Of a stretch of DNA of 64,000 nucleotides, positions 53,547 to 61,701 are shown piece by piece. How positions within the stretch are numbered: the stretch's first letter is position 1; every line of letters begins with the position of its first letter. This DNA is from Chachezhania sediminis. Lineage in GTDB: Bacteria; Pseudomonadota; Alphaproteobacteria; Rhodobacterales; Rhodobacteraceae. The position numbers were made by a program, and so were the translations under genes. The notes beneath the pieces were generated by a model. That model did no database searches, was not told the DNA's origin, and saw only the letters and a program-made list of their open reading frames with translations. The stretch covers positions 434,001 to 498,000 of the forward strand of contig NZ_VOPH01000001.1 in the NCBI RefSeq assembly GCF_009765275.1, read 5' to 3'.

Positions 53547-53567
53547 GGTGGGTGCGGAGCACGCGCC
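53547..53567. repeat. Palindromic repeat family A, degenerate copy A9
   Basis: GGTGGGTGC-GGA-GCACGCGCC, followed by CTACCGG as in other copies; two substitutions break the arms. Confidence 0.5.
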
Positions 53568-53600
53568 CTACCGGTTCGTTCATATGTCGATCGCGCAGAC

Positions 53601-53670
53601 GGGGGCTCTGCCCCCGTCCTCCCGTTCCGGGAGGACTCCCCCGGAGGTATTTGGAGAAAAGAGAAGAAGG
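53601..53670 (+). repeat. Dispersed repeat family B, copy B5
   Basis: GGGGGCTCTGCCCCCG hairpin, then CCCGTTCCGGG, then CCCCCGGAGGTATTTGGAGA and an AGAAGAAGG tail. It faces copy B6 25 bases downstream. Confidence 0.8.
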
Positions 53671-53694
53671 AAGGCGCGCGCGGGGGGGTCTTTG

Positions 53695-53760
53695 GTCTTC
53701 AAGTATCTCGAGGGAGGGCCGCTCCGGAAACGGAGCGGGCCGGGGGAAGCGCCCCCGGCC
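53695..53760 (-). repeat. Dispersed repeat family B, copy B6
   Basis: On the minus strand: GGCCGGGGGCGCTTCCCCCG, a GCTCCG/CGGAGC hairpin, then CCCTCGAGATACTTGAAGAC. Inverted relative to B5. Confidence 0.7.
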
Positions 53761-53789
53761 CGGTCTGAATCCATCGCAAGGTGGATGTC

Positions 53790-53809
53790 GGGCGGCGGTC
53801 ACGCCGCCC
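53790..53809 (-). terminator. Hairpin downstream of pntB
   Basis: GGGCGGCG-GTCA-CGCCGCCC, an eight-base perfect stem nine bases after the pntB stop on the minus strand. No T tract. Confidence 0.55.
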
Positions 53810-53817
53810 GTGTGCGC

Positions 53818-55263
53818 TCAGTCGATCATCGGCAGGAGCTTGTCGAGCGAGGCCTTTGCATCGCCGTAGAACATCCGTGTGTTGTCCTTGAAGAACAGGG
53901 GGTTCTCGATCCCCGAATAGCCCGTGCCTTGGCCGCGCTTGGACACGAAGACCTGCTTCGCCTTCCACACTTCCAGCACCGGCATACCGGCGATCGGCGA
54001 GTTCGGATCGTCCTGCGCCGCCGGGTTCACGATGTCGTTCGAGCCGATCACGATCACCACGTCGGTTTCGGGGAAATCGTCGTTGATCTCCTCCATTTCC
54101 AGAACGATGTCATAGGGCACCTTCGCTTCGGCCAGCAGCACGTTCATGTGCCCAGGCAAACGGCCCGCCACCGGGTGGATGGCGAAGCGCACTTCCTTGC
54201 CGGCCGCGCGCAGCTTCTTGACCAGTTCGCTGACCGCGTTCTGCGCCTGAGCAACCGCCATGCCGTAGCCCGGGACGATGACGACGCTGTCGGCATCGTT
54301 CAGGGCGGCAGCCACGCCGTCGGCCTCGATGGCGATCTGCTCACCCTCGACTTCCATCTGGGGACCCGCGGCTCCGCCGAAGCCGCCGAGGATGACCGAG
54401 ACGAAGGACCGGTTCATGGCCTTGCACATGATGTAGCTGAGGATCGCACCGGACGAGCCCACCAGCGCGCCCACCACGATCAGGAGGTCATTGCCCAGCG
54501 AGAAGCCGATCGCCGCTGCCGCCCAGCCCGAGTAGCTGTTCAGCATCGACACCACGACCGGCATGTCGGCGCCGCCGATGCCCATGATCAGGTGGTAGCC
54601 GATGAAGAGCGCCAGCACCGTCATCAGGAACAGCGGGAAGAGCGCGCCCGACCCAAGGTACCAGAACAGGCAGATCAGCGAGATGCCCGCCGCACCCGCG
54701 TTCAGCACGTGGCCGCCCGGCAGTTTCTTGGCGGTCGAGGTGACCTTGCCCGCCAGCTTGCCGAAGGCGATGACAGACCCGGTGAAGGTGATCGCACCGA
54801 TGAAAATGCCCAGGAAGACCTCGACCTTCAGGATGCCGATCTCGACCGGGGTCTTGTGGGCCACGGTCGCGGCAAAGCCCTTCAGCGTGTGCAGCGCTTC
54901 GGGATCGCCGGCGGCCTGCAGCTCCGCCACCGCGTTCATCACGAACTCGGCGTTGAAGCCCACGAAGACAGCGGCCAGGCCCACCAGCGAGTGCATGGCG
55001 GCGACCAGCTGCGGCATCTCGGTCATCTGGACGCGCTTGGCGACAAAATAGCCGATGATGCCGCCCGCGGCGATCAGGATCAGGGACAGGAGCCACAGGC
55101 CCGAGCCCGGGCCGATCAGCGTGGCGAAGACCGCCAGCGCCATGCCGACGATGCCGTACCAGACGGCCCGCTTGGCGCTTTCCTGGCCGGAGAGGCCCCC
55201 GAGCGACAGGATGAACAGGACCGCAGCAGCAACATAGGCGGCCGTAGTGAAACCGAATTCCAT
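53818..55263 (-). CDS. pntB: NAD(P) transhydrogenase beta subunit
   Basis: PntB carries the NADP-binding domain III and most membrane helices of the proton-pumping transhydrogenase, which makes NADPH from NADH. The 481-residue product has about nine hydrophobic helices (residues 1-265), then the soluble domain with [15 protein letters not shown] near residue 320, [30 protein letters not shown] near residue 410, and [12 protein letters not shown] start at [10 protein letters not shown] (55263), 13 bases after the pntA stop region. Confidence 0.96.
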   Translation of the reverse strand: MEFGFTTAAYVAAAVLFILSLGGLSGQESAKRAVWYGIVGMALAVFATLIGPGSGLWLLSLILIAAGGIIGYFVAKRVQMTEMPQLVAAMHSLVGLAAVFVGFNAEFVMNAVAELQAAGDPEALHTLKGFAATVAHKTPVEIGILKVEVFLGIFIGAITFTGSVIAFGKLAGKVTSTAKKLPGGHVLNAGAAGISLICLFWYLGSGALFPLFLMTVLALFIGYHLIMGIGGADMPVVVSMLNSYSGWAAAAIGFSLGNDLLIVVGALVGSSGAILSYIMCKAMNRSFVSVILGGFGGAAGPQMEVEGEQIAIEADGVAAALNDADSVVIVPGYGMAVAQAQNAVSELVKKLRAAGKEVRFAIHPVAGRLPGHMNVLLAEAKVPYDIVLEMEEINDDFPETDVVIVIGSNDIVNPAAQDDPNSPIAGMPVLEVWKAKQVFVSKRGQGTGYSGIENPLFFKDNTRMFYGDAKASLDKLLPMID

Positions 55264-55276
55264 GTTATCGACCCCC

Positions 55277-56851
55277 TCAGGACTTCTGGAACATGGCGAG
55301 CATGCGCCGGGTGACGAGGAAGCCGCCAAAGATGTTGATGCCGGCCATGAAGATCGACAGCGCCGCCAGGATGATCACGAGCGCGGAGCCCGATCCGACC
55401 TGCATCAGTGCGCCCAGGATGATGATGGACGAAATCGCGTTCGTGACCGCCATCAGCGGCGTGTGCAGCGAATGCGCAACGTTCCAGATCACCTGGAAGC
55501 CGATGAAGACCGACAGCACGAAGACGATGAAGTGCTGCATGAAGCTGGCGGGCGCGATGAGGCCCAGCAGCAGCAGCAGCACGGTGCCGACGGCAAGCAT
55601 CGTCACCTGGCTTTTCGTCTGCGCCTTGAAGGCCGCGGCCTCGGCCGCCTTCCTCTCTGCCGGCGTCAGTTCCTTGGGCTTTTCCTTCGGCTTCTGCGCC
55701 GCAATCGCCTGGATCTTCGGCGGCGGCGGCGGGAAGGTCACTTCCTTGTCGAAGGTGACCGTCGCGCCACGGATGACGTCGTCGTCCATGTTGTGGTTGA
55801 TCACGCCGTCCTTGTCGGGCGTGAGGTCCGTCATCATGTGACGGATGTTCGTCGCGTAAAGCGTCGAGGACTGCGTGGCCATCCGGCTGGGGAAGTCGGT
55901 GTAGCCGACGATGGTGACATCGTTGTCGGTCACGATCTTCTCGTCCGGGACGGTCAGGTCGCAGTTGCCGCCGCGTTCCGCCGCCAGGTCGATGATGACC
56001 GAGCCGGGCTTCATCATCTCGACCATGTCCTTGGTCCAGAGCTTGGGCGCCGGACGGTTCGGGATCAGGGCGGTGGTGATGACGATGTCGATGTCGGGCG
56101 CCAGTTCGCGGAACTTCTCAAGCTGCTTGGCCTGGAATTCCGGGCTGGAGGGGGCCGCATAGCCCCCCGTCGCCGCGCCGTCCTGTGCCGTTTCCTCGAA
56201 GTCGAGGAAGACGAATTCTGCCCCCATCGATTCGATCTGCTCGGCCACTTCTGGGCGCACGTCGAAGGCCAGCGTGATGGCCCCCAGCGAGGTCGCGGTG
56301 CCGATGGCGGCAAGACCTGCCACACCGGCGCCCACGACCAGCACCTTGGCCGGCGGCACCTTGCCCGCGGCGGTCACCTGGCCGGTGAAGAAGCGGCCGA
56401 AATTGGCGCCCGCCTCGATCACCGCGCGATAGCCCGCGATATTCGCCATGGACGACAGCGCGTCCATCTTCTGGGCCCGCGAAATCCGCGGAACCATGTC
56501 CATCGCCACGACGGTCGCGCCCTTCGACGCGGCCAGCTGCATCAGTTCCTCGTTCGCCGCAGGGTAGAAGAACGAGATCAGGGTCTGACCGCTGGTCAGG
56601 CGCTTGACCTCGGTTTCCGTGGGCGGACGGACCTTGGCGATGACGTCGGCGGCCTTGTACAGCTGGGCGCCGGTCTTGACGATCTCGACACCGGCCTCTT
56701 CATAGGCGGCATCCGTGAAACCGGCGGCCAGGCCGGCCCCCGTCTCGATCAGGCACTCGTGGCCCAGTTTCTGAAGCTGCCGTGCGCTGTCGGGCGTCAT
56801 GGCGACGCGCGCCTCGCCTTCGAACAGCTCCTTAGGCGTTCCGATCTTCAC
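55277..56851 (-). CDS. pntA: NAD(P) transhydrogenase alpha subunit
   Basis: PntA binds NAD(H) and supplies four membrane helices. The 524-residue single-chain product has [20 protein letters not shown] at the N-terminus (initiated at GTG), [20 protein letters not shown] near residue 166, and [13 protein letters not shown], then a Lys/Pro/Ala-rich linker and a C-terminal helix bundle ending [14 protein letters not shown]. Unlike species with split PntAA/PntAB, the subunit is not divided. The GTG at 56851 is chosen because GGAAGGGGAACG precedes it and family homology starts there. Confidence 0.95.
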   Translation of the reverse strand: MKIGTPKELFEGEARVAMTPDSARQLQKLGHECLIETGAGLAAGFTDAAYEEAGVEIVKTGAQLYKAADVIAKVRPPTETEVKRLTSGQTLISFFYPAANEELMQLAASKGATVVAMDMVPRISRAQKMDALSSMANIAGYRAVIEAGANFGRFFTGQVTAAGKVPPAKVLVVGAGVAGLAAIGTATSLGAITLAFDVRPEVAEQIESMGAEFVFLDFEETAQDGAATGGYAAPSSPEFQAKQLEKFRELAPDIDIVITTALIPNRPAPKLWTKDMVEMMKPGSVIIDLAAERGGNCDLTVPDEKIVTDNDVTIVGYTDFPSRMATQSSTLYATNIRHMMTDLTPDKDGVINHNMDDDVIRGATVTFDKEVTFPPPPPKIQAIAAQKPKEKPKELTPAERKAAEAAAFKAQTKSQVTMLAVGTVLLLLLGLIAPASFMQHFIVFVLSVFIGFQVIWNVAHSLHTPLMAVTNAISSIIILGALMQVGSGSALVIILAALSIFMAGINIFGGFLVTRRMLAMFQKS

Positions 56852-57139
56852 CTTGGCGTTCCCCTTCCTGTGAACGGACAACGGGCTTTACAGGCCCCTT
56901 CCTTGGGAATGTCCCCTAACTTTCGCCCCGGTTCAACGCAATAAAGGGTCGCTGTCATGTCGGGATTTGTCGCAATTCGGGCATCTGTGCCGCAGGTTTG
57001 GGCAGGATTGTTGCCCGAAGTCCCCTCTGGGACTGACAATTGTCAGCAGCATCGTTGCGTCACGGCCGTCCCGCGGGCCCTTGCCACGGCAGGTTGCGCG
57101 ACTAGGGTTGCGGCCAATCGACGGAACGGGAGGTTATCG
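56852..57139. promoter_or_regulatory. Divergent control region of pntAB and the SDR gene
   Basis: A 288-base region with a hairpin AGTCCC-CTCT-GGGACT (about 57019-57034) running into a perfect 14-base palindrome CTGACAATTGTCAG (57033-57046). The palindrome looks like an operator. Its TGACA/TGTCA halves resemble the repeated TTGACA/TGTCAA elements in front of the TetR gene at 61.1 kb. Confidence 0.5.
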
Positions 57140-57892
57140 ATGCATCTTTCAGGCAAGCACGCCCTGGTCACGGGCGGCGGAACGGGAATCGGTCTAGCCA
57201 TAGCGCAGGCCCTGGCGGCCCAAGGCGCGCATGTCACGATCACCGGCCGCAGGCAGGAAGTGCTGGACGAGGTGGCGGGCGAGCGCATGACCGGCATGGC
57301 CATGGATGTGCGGGACGAGGCCGACGTGGACGCCAAGATCGCCCAGGCGGTAGAAGCCCGCGGTCCGGTCCAGATCTGTGTCGCCAATGCCGGCGTTGCC
57401 GAAGGCCGCGCCCTGCACAAGACATCGCTGGAATTCTGGCGCAACATGATGGCCACGAACCTGGATGGCGCCTTCCTGACGATCCGCGCCTGCCTGCCGG
57501 GCATGCGGGCCGAAGGCTGGGGCCGGGTGATCACCGTGGCCTCGATCGCCGGGATCCGGGGGCTGAAGGGCGCGCCGGCCTATTCCGCGTCGAAGCACGG
57601 GCTGATCGGCCTGACCCGGGCGCTGAGCGAGGATTACCTGGGCACGGAAATGACCTTCAACGCGATCTGCCCGGGCTATGTCGCGACGCCCATCGTCGAC
57701 CGCAACATCGAATCGATTGCCCAGCGGGCCGGTGTTTCGGCGGACGAGGCCCTGCGTCTGATGGTGGACGAAAACCGCCACAAGCGCCTGATCGCCCCCG
57801 AGGAAATCGCGACCGCCGCGATGTGGCTGGTGGGCCCCGGCTCGCAAAGCATCAACGGCCAGGTGATCGAGATCGCGGGCGGCCAGATGTGA
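57140..57892 (+). CDS. Short-chain dehydrogenase/reductase
   Basis: The 250-residue SDR has the NAD(P)-binding TGGGTGIG near residue 11, NAG near residue 84, and the catalytic Ser-Tyr-Lys set in SIAG and YSASKHG near residues 135-153, followed by CPGYVATPIVDRN. It resembles 3-hydroxybutyrate or 3-hydroxyacyl-CoA dehydrogenases. I start at MHLSGKHALVTG (57140) with GGGAGG upstream. Kynureninase follows after 124 bases, so a role in aromatic amino-acid breakdown is possible but unproven. Confidence 0.88.
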   Translation: MHLSGKHALVTGGGTGIGLAIAQALAAQGAHVTITGRRQEVLDEVAGERMTGMAMDVRDEADVDAKIAQAVEARGPVQICVANAGVAEGRALHKTSLEFWRNMMATNLDGAFLTIRACLPGMRAEGWGRVITVASIAGIRGLKGAPAYSASKHGLIGLTRALSEDYLGTEMTFNAICPGYVATPIVDRNIESIAQRAGVSADEALRLMVDENRHKRLIAPEEIATAAMWLVGPGSQSINGQVIEIAGGQM

Positions 57893-57901
57893 CGCCGCCC
57901 G

Positions 57902-57937
57902 GCCCTGGCGCGCCGGCGAAAAGCGGGGCGCCAGGGC
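57902..57937 (+). terminator. Hairpin between the SDR gene and kynU
   Basis: GCCCTGGCGC and GCGCCAGGGC form a perfect ten-base stem with a 16-base loop, ten bases after the SDR stop. No T tract, so read-through into kynU is possible. Confidence 0.5.
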
Positions 57938-58016
57938 TGCACGGCCGGCCGGTCCCCAGGGGGCGGCCGGACAGGAAGGCCCCGCGCGCCGCAAGACCGC
58001 CAGACAGGACATAGCC

Positions 58017-59213
58017 ATGACCACCGATTTCACCGCGACCCGCAACGCCTTTCACCTGCCGAATGGCACGATCTATCTCGACGGGAACTCGCTGGGCCCC
58101 CTGCCCCGTGCCGTGCCCGACCGGGTCGCCACCACGATCCGCGACGAATGGGGCGAAATGCTGATCACCGGCTGGAACCGCGCCGGCTGGATGGCGAAAC
58201 CGGGCGACCTGGGCGACCGCATCGGCCGCCTGATCGGCGCCGAAGCAGGCCATGTCACTCTGGGCGATACCTTGTCGATCAAGGTCTACCAGGCGCTGGC
58301 CGCGGCCCTGGCCCTGCGGCCCGACCGCCATGTCGTCCTGTCGGACAACGGCAACTTCCCGTCCGACCTCTACATGGCCGGCGGTCTGCTGAAGACGCTG
58401 GGCGACAAGTACGAACTCCGCGTCGTGGCGCCGGAAGAGGTCGAGGACGCCATCACCGACGAGATCGCGGTCCTGATGCTGACCGAGGTCGACTATCGCA
58501 CCGGCCGCAAGCACGACATGAAAGCGCTGACACGCAAGGCGCATGACATGGGCGCGCTTGCCGTCTGGGATCTGGCCCATTCCGCCGGCGCCCTGCCGGT
58601 GGACCTGTCGGGATGCAGCGCCGACTTTGCGGCGGGCTGCACCTACAAGTACCTGAATTCCGGCCCCGGCGGGCCGGCCTTCATCTATGTCGCCCCCCGC
58701 CATGCCGATGCGGCCCTGCCCGCACTGTCAGGCTGGCTGGGGCACGAGGCACCCTTTGATTTCGACCTGGCCTATCGCCCGGGGCGCAAGGTCGAACGGA
58801 TGCGGGTGGGCACGCCCCCGGTCCTGCAGATGGCTGCGCTGGAGGCCGCGATGGACGTCTGGGACATGGCCGACATCCACGATGTCCGCACCCGCTCCAT
58901 CGCGCTGTCGGAACTGTTCATTCGGGAAGTGGAAAGCAGCTGCCCGGGGCTGGAACTGGTCTCGCCCCGCGACCCGCAGGTCCGTGGCAGCCAGGTTTCG
59001 TTCCGGTTCGAAAACGGCTATGCCGCGATGCAGGCGCTGATCGACCGCGGGGTCATCGGGGACTTCCGCGCCCCCGACATCATGCGCTTCGGCATCACGC
59101 CGCTGTACCTGGGCGAGGACGACATCCGGCAGGCCGCGGCGATCCTGTCCCAGATCCTGGCCGGCCGGCACTGGGACCGGCCCGAATACAGCGTGCGCCA
59201 GGCCGTGACCTGA
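58017..59213 (+). CDS. kynU: Kynureninase
   Basis: KynU cleaves kynurenine to anthranilate and alanine in tryptophan catabolism. The 398-residue PLP enzyme has YLDGNSLGPLP near residue 20, TDTLS-like GDTLSIKVYQAL near residue 82, DLAHSAGALPVDL near residue 187 with the PLP Asp, and the Schiff-base lysine in CTYKYLNSGPGGPAF near residue 211. The C-terminal RFGITPLYLGEDDI completes the pattern. The other kyn genes are not in the window. Confidence 0.95.
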   Translation: MTTDFTATRNAFHLPNGTIYLDGNSLGPLPRAVPDRVATTIRDEWGEMLITGWNRAGWMAKPGDLGDRIGRLIGAEAGHVTLGDTLSIKVYQALAAALALRPDRHVVLSDNGNFPSDLYMAGGLLKTLGDKYELRVVAPEEVEDAITDEIAVLMLTEVDYRTGRKHDMKALTRKAHDMGALAVWDLAHSAGALPVDLSGCSADFAAGCTYKYLNSGPGGPAFIYVAPRHADAALPALSGWLGHEAPFDFDLAYRPGRKVERMRVGTPPVLQMAALEAAMDVWDMADIHDVRTRSIALSELFIREVESSCPGLELVSPRDPQVRGSQVSFRFENGYAAMQALIDRGVIGDFRAPDIMRFGITPLYLGEDDIRQAAAILSQILAGRHWDRPEYSVRQAVT

Positions 59214-59230
59214 CGCGCGTCCCTGTCGGA

Positions 59231-59695
59231 TCAGAACTCGGGCTTAAGGATCATGAGCCACATGATCAGCAGCGTAAAGAAAAAGGCCGGCACGCCGAAC
59301 AACCACCACAGCCGGTAGAACTTCAGGAAGCCGGCCGAGATCGGCTTGCGCGCGTCCCGCGTGTCTTCGGCCAGTTCGCGCATCCGCAGCAAAAACAGTG
59401 TCAGCGGGATCCAGAATGCCACCACCACCGCGAACAACACCGACGACAGCATAAGCCATCCGTCCGTCATCGCGAAGCCGGCCACGCGGCTGAGCAGGAC
59501 CCCCGTCACCGGTAGCACGACCAGCGCCGGAAAGGTCAGGTAAATGTCCACCGACAGCACCGACCCGGCAATATGCGCCACGCGTGTAGAACTACGGGTT
59601 GCCGTGGCCCGTATCATGAAGAATGCGACGCCGAGGATCGTGCCCAGCAGGATTGCAGCACTCAGCATGTGGAGGAACAGTAGGAGATGGTACAT
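59231..59695 (-). CDS. DUF2269-like integral membrane protein
   Basis: The 154-residue product has four predicted membrane helices (MYHLLLFLHMLSAAILLGTI at the start; the others near residues 46-68, 80-102 and 130-150). The conserved His in FLHMLSA and the overall pattern match DUF2269 predicted membrane proteins of unknown function. It converges on kynU with 17 bases between. The start at 59695 is followed upstream by the long gap. Confidence 0.75.
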   Translation of the reverse strand: MYHLLLFLHMLSAAILLGTILGVAFFMIRATATRSSTRVAHIAGSVLSVDIYLTFPALVVLPVTGVLLSRVAGFAMTDGWLMLSSVLFAVVVAFWIPLTLFLLRMRELAEDTRDARKPISAGFLKFYRLWWLFGVPAFFFTLLIMWLMILKPEF

Positions 59696-60513
59696 TTTAC
59701 GACTTCCAGTAGTGCCAGTTTGGTATCGCCAGCTTAAAGCGGCGTTTTTTTTGCAAATAGTGCCGGCGACGGATCAGTCCACGACGTCGGCAGGGTTAGT
59801 CATCCGGAACCGGACCGATGACGGAACGTCACCGGACCCTGCCATAGGCCCGCGCCCCCGGGCCGGCCCATGCCGATCGGCCACCTTCGATGAAGTGTCC
59901 CGTTTCGCATGGTCCGCCGGGGCCATCTCGCTCTGGTCGAAAGTCCATCCCACCGGACCCGAATGCCCGGACTCTCGCCCGAAGCCGGGCATCCGGAAAG
60001 TCTGGAATATCCCCATTCCGGGGGCTTTTCCGGCCCTGTGGGAAGGGACACCGAACGGCGCGGGACCGCAGGGCAAGATCCAGGGCGGCACCGGCCCCGG
60101 GGCGATGCGTGACCGTCAAGATTCGAAGCGCGTCATGACGAATCCCCACACGAATGCCCGCCGGCATAGGCCGTCCGGCAGCGAGACCATGGCCTCGAAC
60201 TGGTTCGATTCGGGAATTCGAAATCCGAGTCCGAACCTTTTCCGCGGCCGAAACAGGCCCGGCCGACGACCAAAGCCCCATCCGTCCCGGGGCACACCCT
60301 TGGACAGACACAGCATCGATATTTTCCAAAGCAAGGAAATTAAAAGGTATTCTGCCCACGCGCCCCCCCGGATCGGATGTCCGATCTGTGAAGTTTCGCG
60401 CGACTTATTAGAATAAGTCTATTTTAAGCAACAAGCATCAGTCGCGTCGGCAAGGAATCGCCACACACTCCGATTAATATCGACTTATTGTGCAGGCAGA
60501 GCGCGCCGCTCTT
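59696..60513. other. Gene-free 818-base region
   Basis: The largest gap of the window. Both strands have open frames (for example 59829-60359 on minus), but composition, codon pattern and lack of ribosome binding sites argue against them. It contains several inverted repeats: ATGCCCGG/CCGGGCAT (59963-59992), a CCCC/GGGG hairpin then CTTTT (about 60013-60030), GACTTATT-AG-AATAAGTC then TATTTT (60402-60419), and a marked AT-rich stretch from about 60330 to 60500. Confidence 0.5.
60402..60426 (+). terminator. AT-rich inverted repeat followed by a T-rich tract
   Basis: GACTTATT-AG-AATAAGTC with TATTTT directly after. It may be a terminator for an unseen RNA or an operator; a further GACTTATT recurs at about 60482 without its partner. 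Confidence 0.4.
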
Positions 60514-61125
60514 TCACACCGGGTTTGTCGTAATCGGTTCCCGGCGCTCCAGGCCCGGACCGATCAGGGCGGCAAGCGCCTCCAGCAGCGCGACATAGCT
60601 GTCATAGTCGTCGGCCGCGAATTTCAGCCCCTTCAGGGCTGCGGTCATGGCGCGGGCCGCGGCCTCTGGCGCCTCTGGCGGGGCGATGCGTCCTGCCCTG
60701 GCCAATGCGTGCAGCCAGTCGGCATAGATCCCGGTCAGGGTCCGCTCTCCCGCCTGGGCAATGTCCAGCGCGACCAGCGATCCCGCGTCGAACAGCTCCA
60801 TTCCGTGGGGCGATTGCATCAGCAGGGCCAGCAGGTCCCCGCCCTGGGCACGGAAGGCCCGGGACAGCACGGCGGCGATCGGCCGGTCATCCCCTGTGGC
60901 CAGGGCCTCGCGCAGGTTCATGGCCGCCTCGGCATAGAACCAGTCGACCATGGTCCGGAAGATTTCTTCCTTGTTGCGATAGTGCAGGTACAGCGCAGGG
61001 CGCGACATGCCTGCGGCGCGCGCGATATCGTCCATCGACGTCTTCCGATAGCCGTAAGACGCGAAAGCCGTGGTGGCCGCCTGCAGGATCGCCTTCCGCC
61101 GTGGGTCGGAACTGTCTTTGCTCAT
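60514..61125 (-). CDS. TetR-family transcriptional regulator
   Basis: The 203-residue product has the N-terminal TetR helix-turn-helix: ILQAATTAFASYGYRKTSMDDIA (about 13-35), GMSRPALYLHYRNKEEIF. The C-terminal ligand domain is unassigned. I start at MSKDSSDPRRKAIL (61125). It is divergent from the molybdenum hydroxylase genes by 110 bases, with repeated TTGACA/TGTCAA half-sites between, so it probably represses them and itself. Confidence 0.9.
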   Translation of the reverse strand: MSKDSSDPRRKAILQAATTAFASYGYRKTSMDDIARAAGMSRPALYLHYRNKEEIFRTMVDWFYAEAAMNLREALATGDDRPIAAVLSRAFRAQGGDLLALLMQSPHGMELFDAGSLVALDIAQAGERTLTGIYADWLHALARAGRIAPPEAPEAAARAMTAALKGLKFAADDYDSYVALLEALAALIGPGLERREPITTNPV

Positions 61126-61235
61126 GAATGCCCTCGCGGCCCGGGCTTTGACACTTTCGCCCCAGATTGTCAAATTACAGATTGACGTTTTTTGAAAATA
61201 TTGTCAGGATCGACGAAACCAGAGGGAGAGGTCCC
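61126..61235. promoter_or_regulatory. Divergent operator region of the TetR gene and iorAB
   Basis: Four related half-sites lie here: TTGACA (61148-61153), TGTCAA (61168-61173), TTGACG (61182-61187) and TTGTCAGG (61201-61208). The first two are an exact inverted pair 14 bases apart, the second and third a near-exact pair eight bases apart. This is typical of a TetR operator cluster covering both promoters. Confidence 0.6.
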
Positions 61236-61700
61236 ATGTCGACGACACTGACGGTCAACGGAACCCCACACGACATCGACCTGCCCGGCGAGGTCCCGCT
61301 GCTTTGGGTGCTGCGGGACGCGCTGGGAATGACCGGCACGAAATACGGCTGCGGCGTGGCGGCCTGCGGTGCCTGCACCGTCCACGTCAACGGGACGGCG
61401 GTCCGCAGTTGCCAGATGGCGTTGGCGGATGTCGACGGGCCGGTCACGACGATCGAGGGGCTGGGCACGCCCGACGCCATGGCCGCGATCCAGGCGGCCT
61501 GGGTCGACCACCAGGTGGCGCAATGCGGCTATTGCCAGTCGGGGCAGATCATGCAGGCGGCGGCCCTCTTGGCGGACAACCCCGCCCCAAGCGACGACGA
61601 CATCGACATGGCCATGCAGGGCAACCTGTGCCGCTGCGGGACCTATCCCCGGATCCGCGCCGCGATCCATACTGCCGCCGCCAAGATGAAGGAGGCCTAG
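61236..61700 (+). CDS. Small 2Fe-2S subunit of a molybdenum hydroxylase (IorA type)
   Basis: The 154-residue product is the iron-sulfur subunit of a xanthine-dehydrogenase-family enzyme. The plant-type cluster is [18 protein letters not shown] near residue 37 with a later Cys (VRSC). The helical second cluster has [10 protein letters not shown] near residue 98 and [14 protein letters not shown] near residue 132. It accepts electrons from the molybdopterin subunit encoded one base downstream. I start at [11 protein letters not shown] (61236) after AGAGGGAGAGG. Confidence 0.93.
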   Translation: MSTTLTVNGTPHDIDLPGEVPLLWVLRDALGMTGTKYGCGVAACGACTVHVNGTAVRSCQMALADVDGPVTTIEGLGTPDAMAAIQAAWVDHQVAQCGYCQSGQIMQAAALLADNPAPSDDDIDMAMQGNLCRCGTYPRIRAAIHTAAAKMKEA

Positions 61701-61701
61701 G

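Larger units (their letters stand above)
53153..53817. other. Gene-poor gap with paired family B repeats
   Basis: A 665-base stretch between the thioesterase and pntB. It holds a degenerate family A palindrome (53547) and two family B copies facing each other (53601 and 53695). A short frame at 53303-53512 starts with a signal-like MTRQILLSPTCLLAPVLAG but then becomes Arg/Ala-rich, with a better continuation in another frame. It could be a decayed small exported gene; I do not call it. Confidence 0.45.

Noticed and set aside
53548-56944. Long plus-strand frames opposite pntB and pntA
   Set aside because: They are antisense shadows; the minus strand encodes complete transhydrogenase subunits with normal motifs and ribosome binding sites.
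59829-60359. A 176-codon minus-strand frame in the 818-base gap
   Set aside because: No ribosome binding site, no recognisable domain, and Arg/Gly/Pro-rich composition typical of random GC-rich frames.
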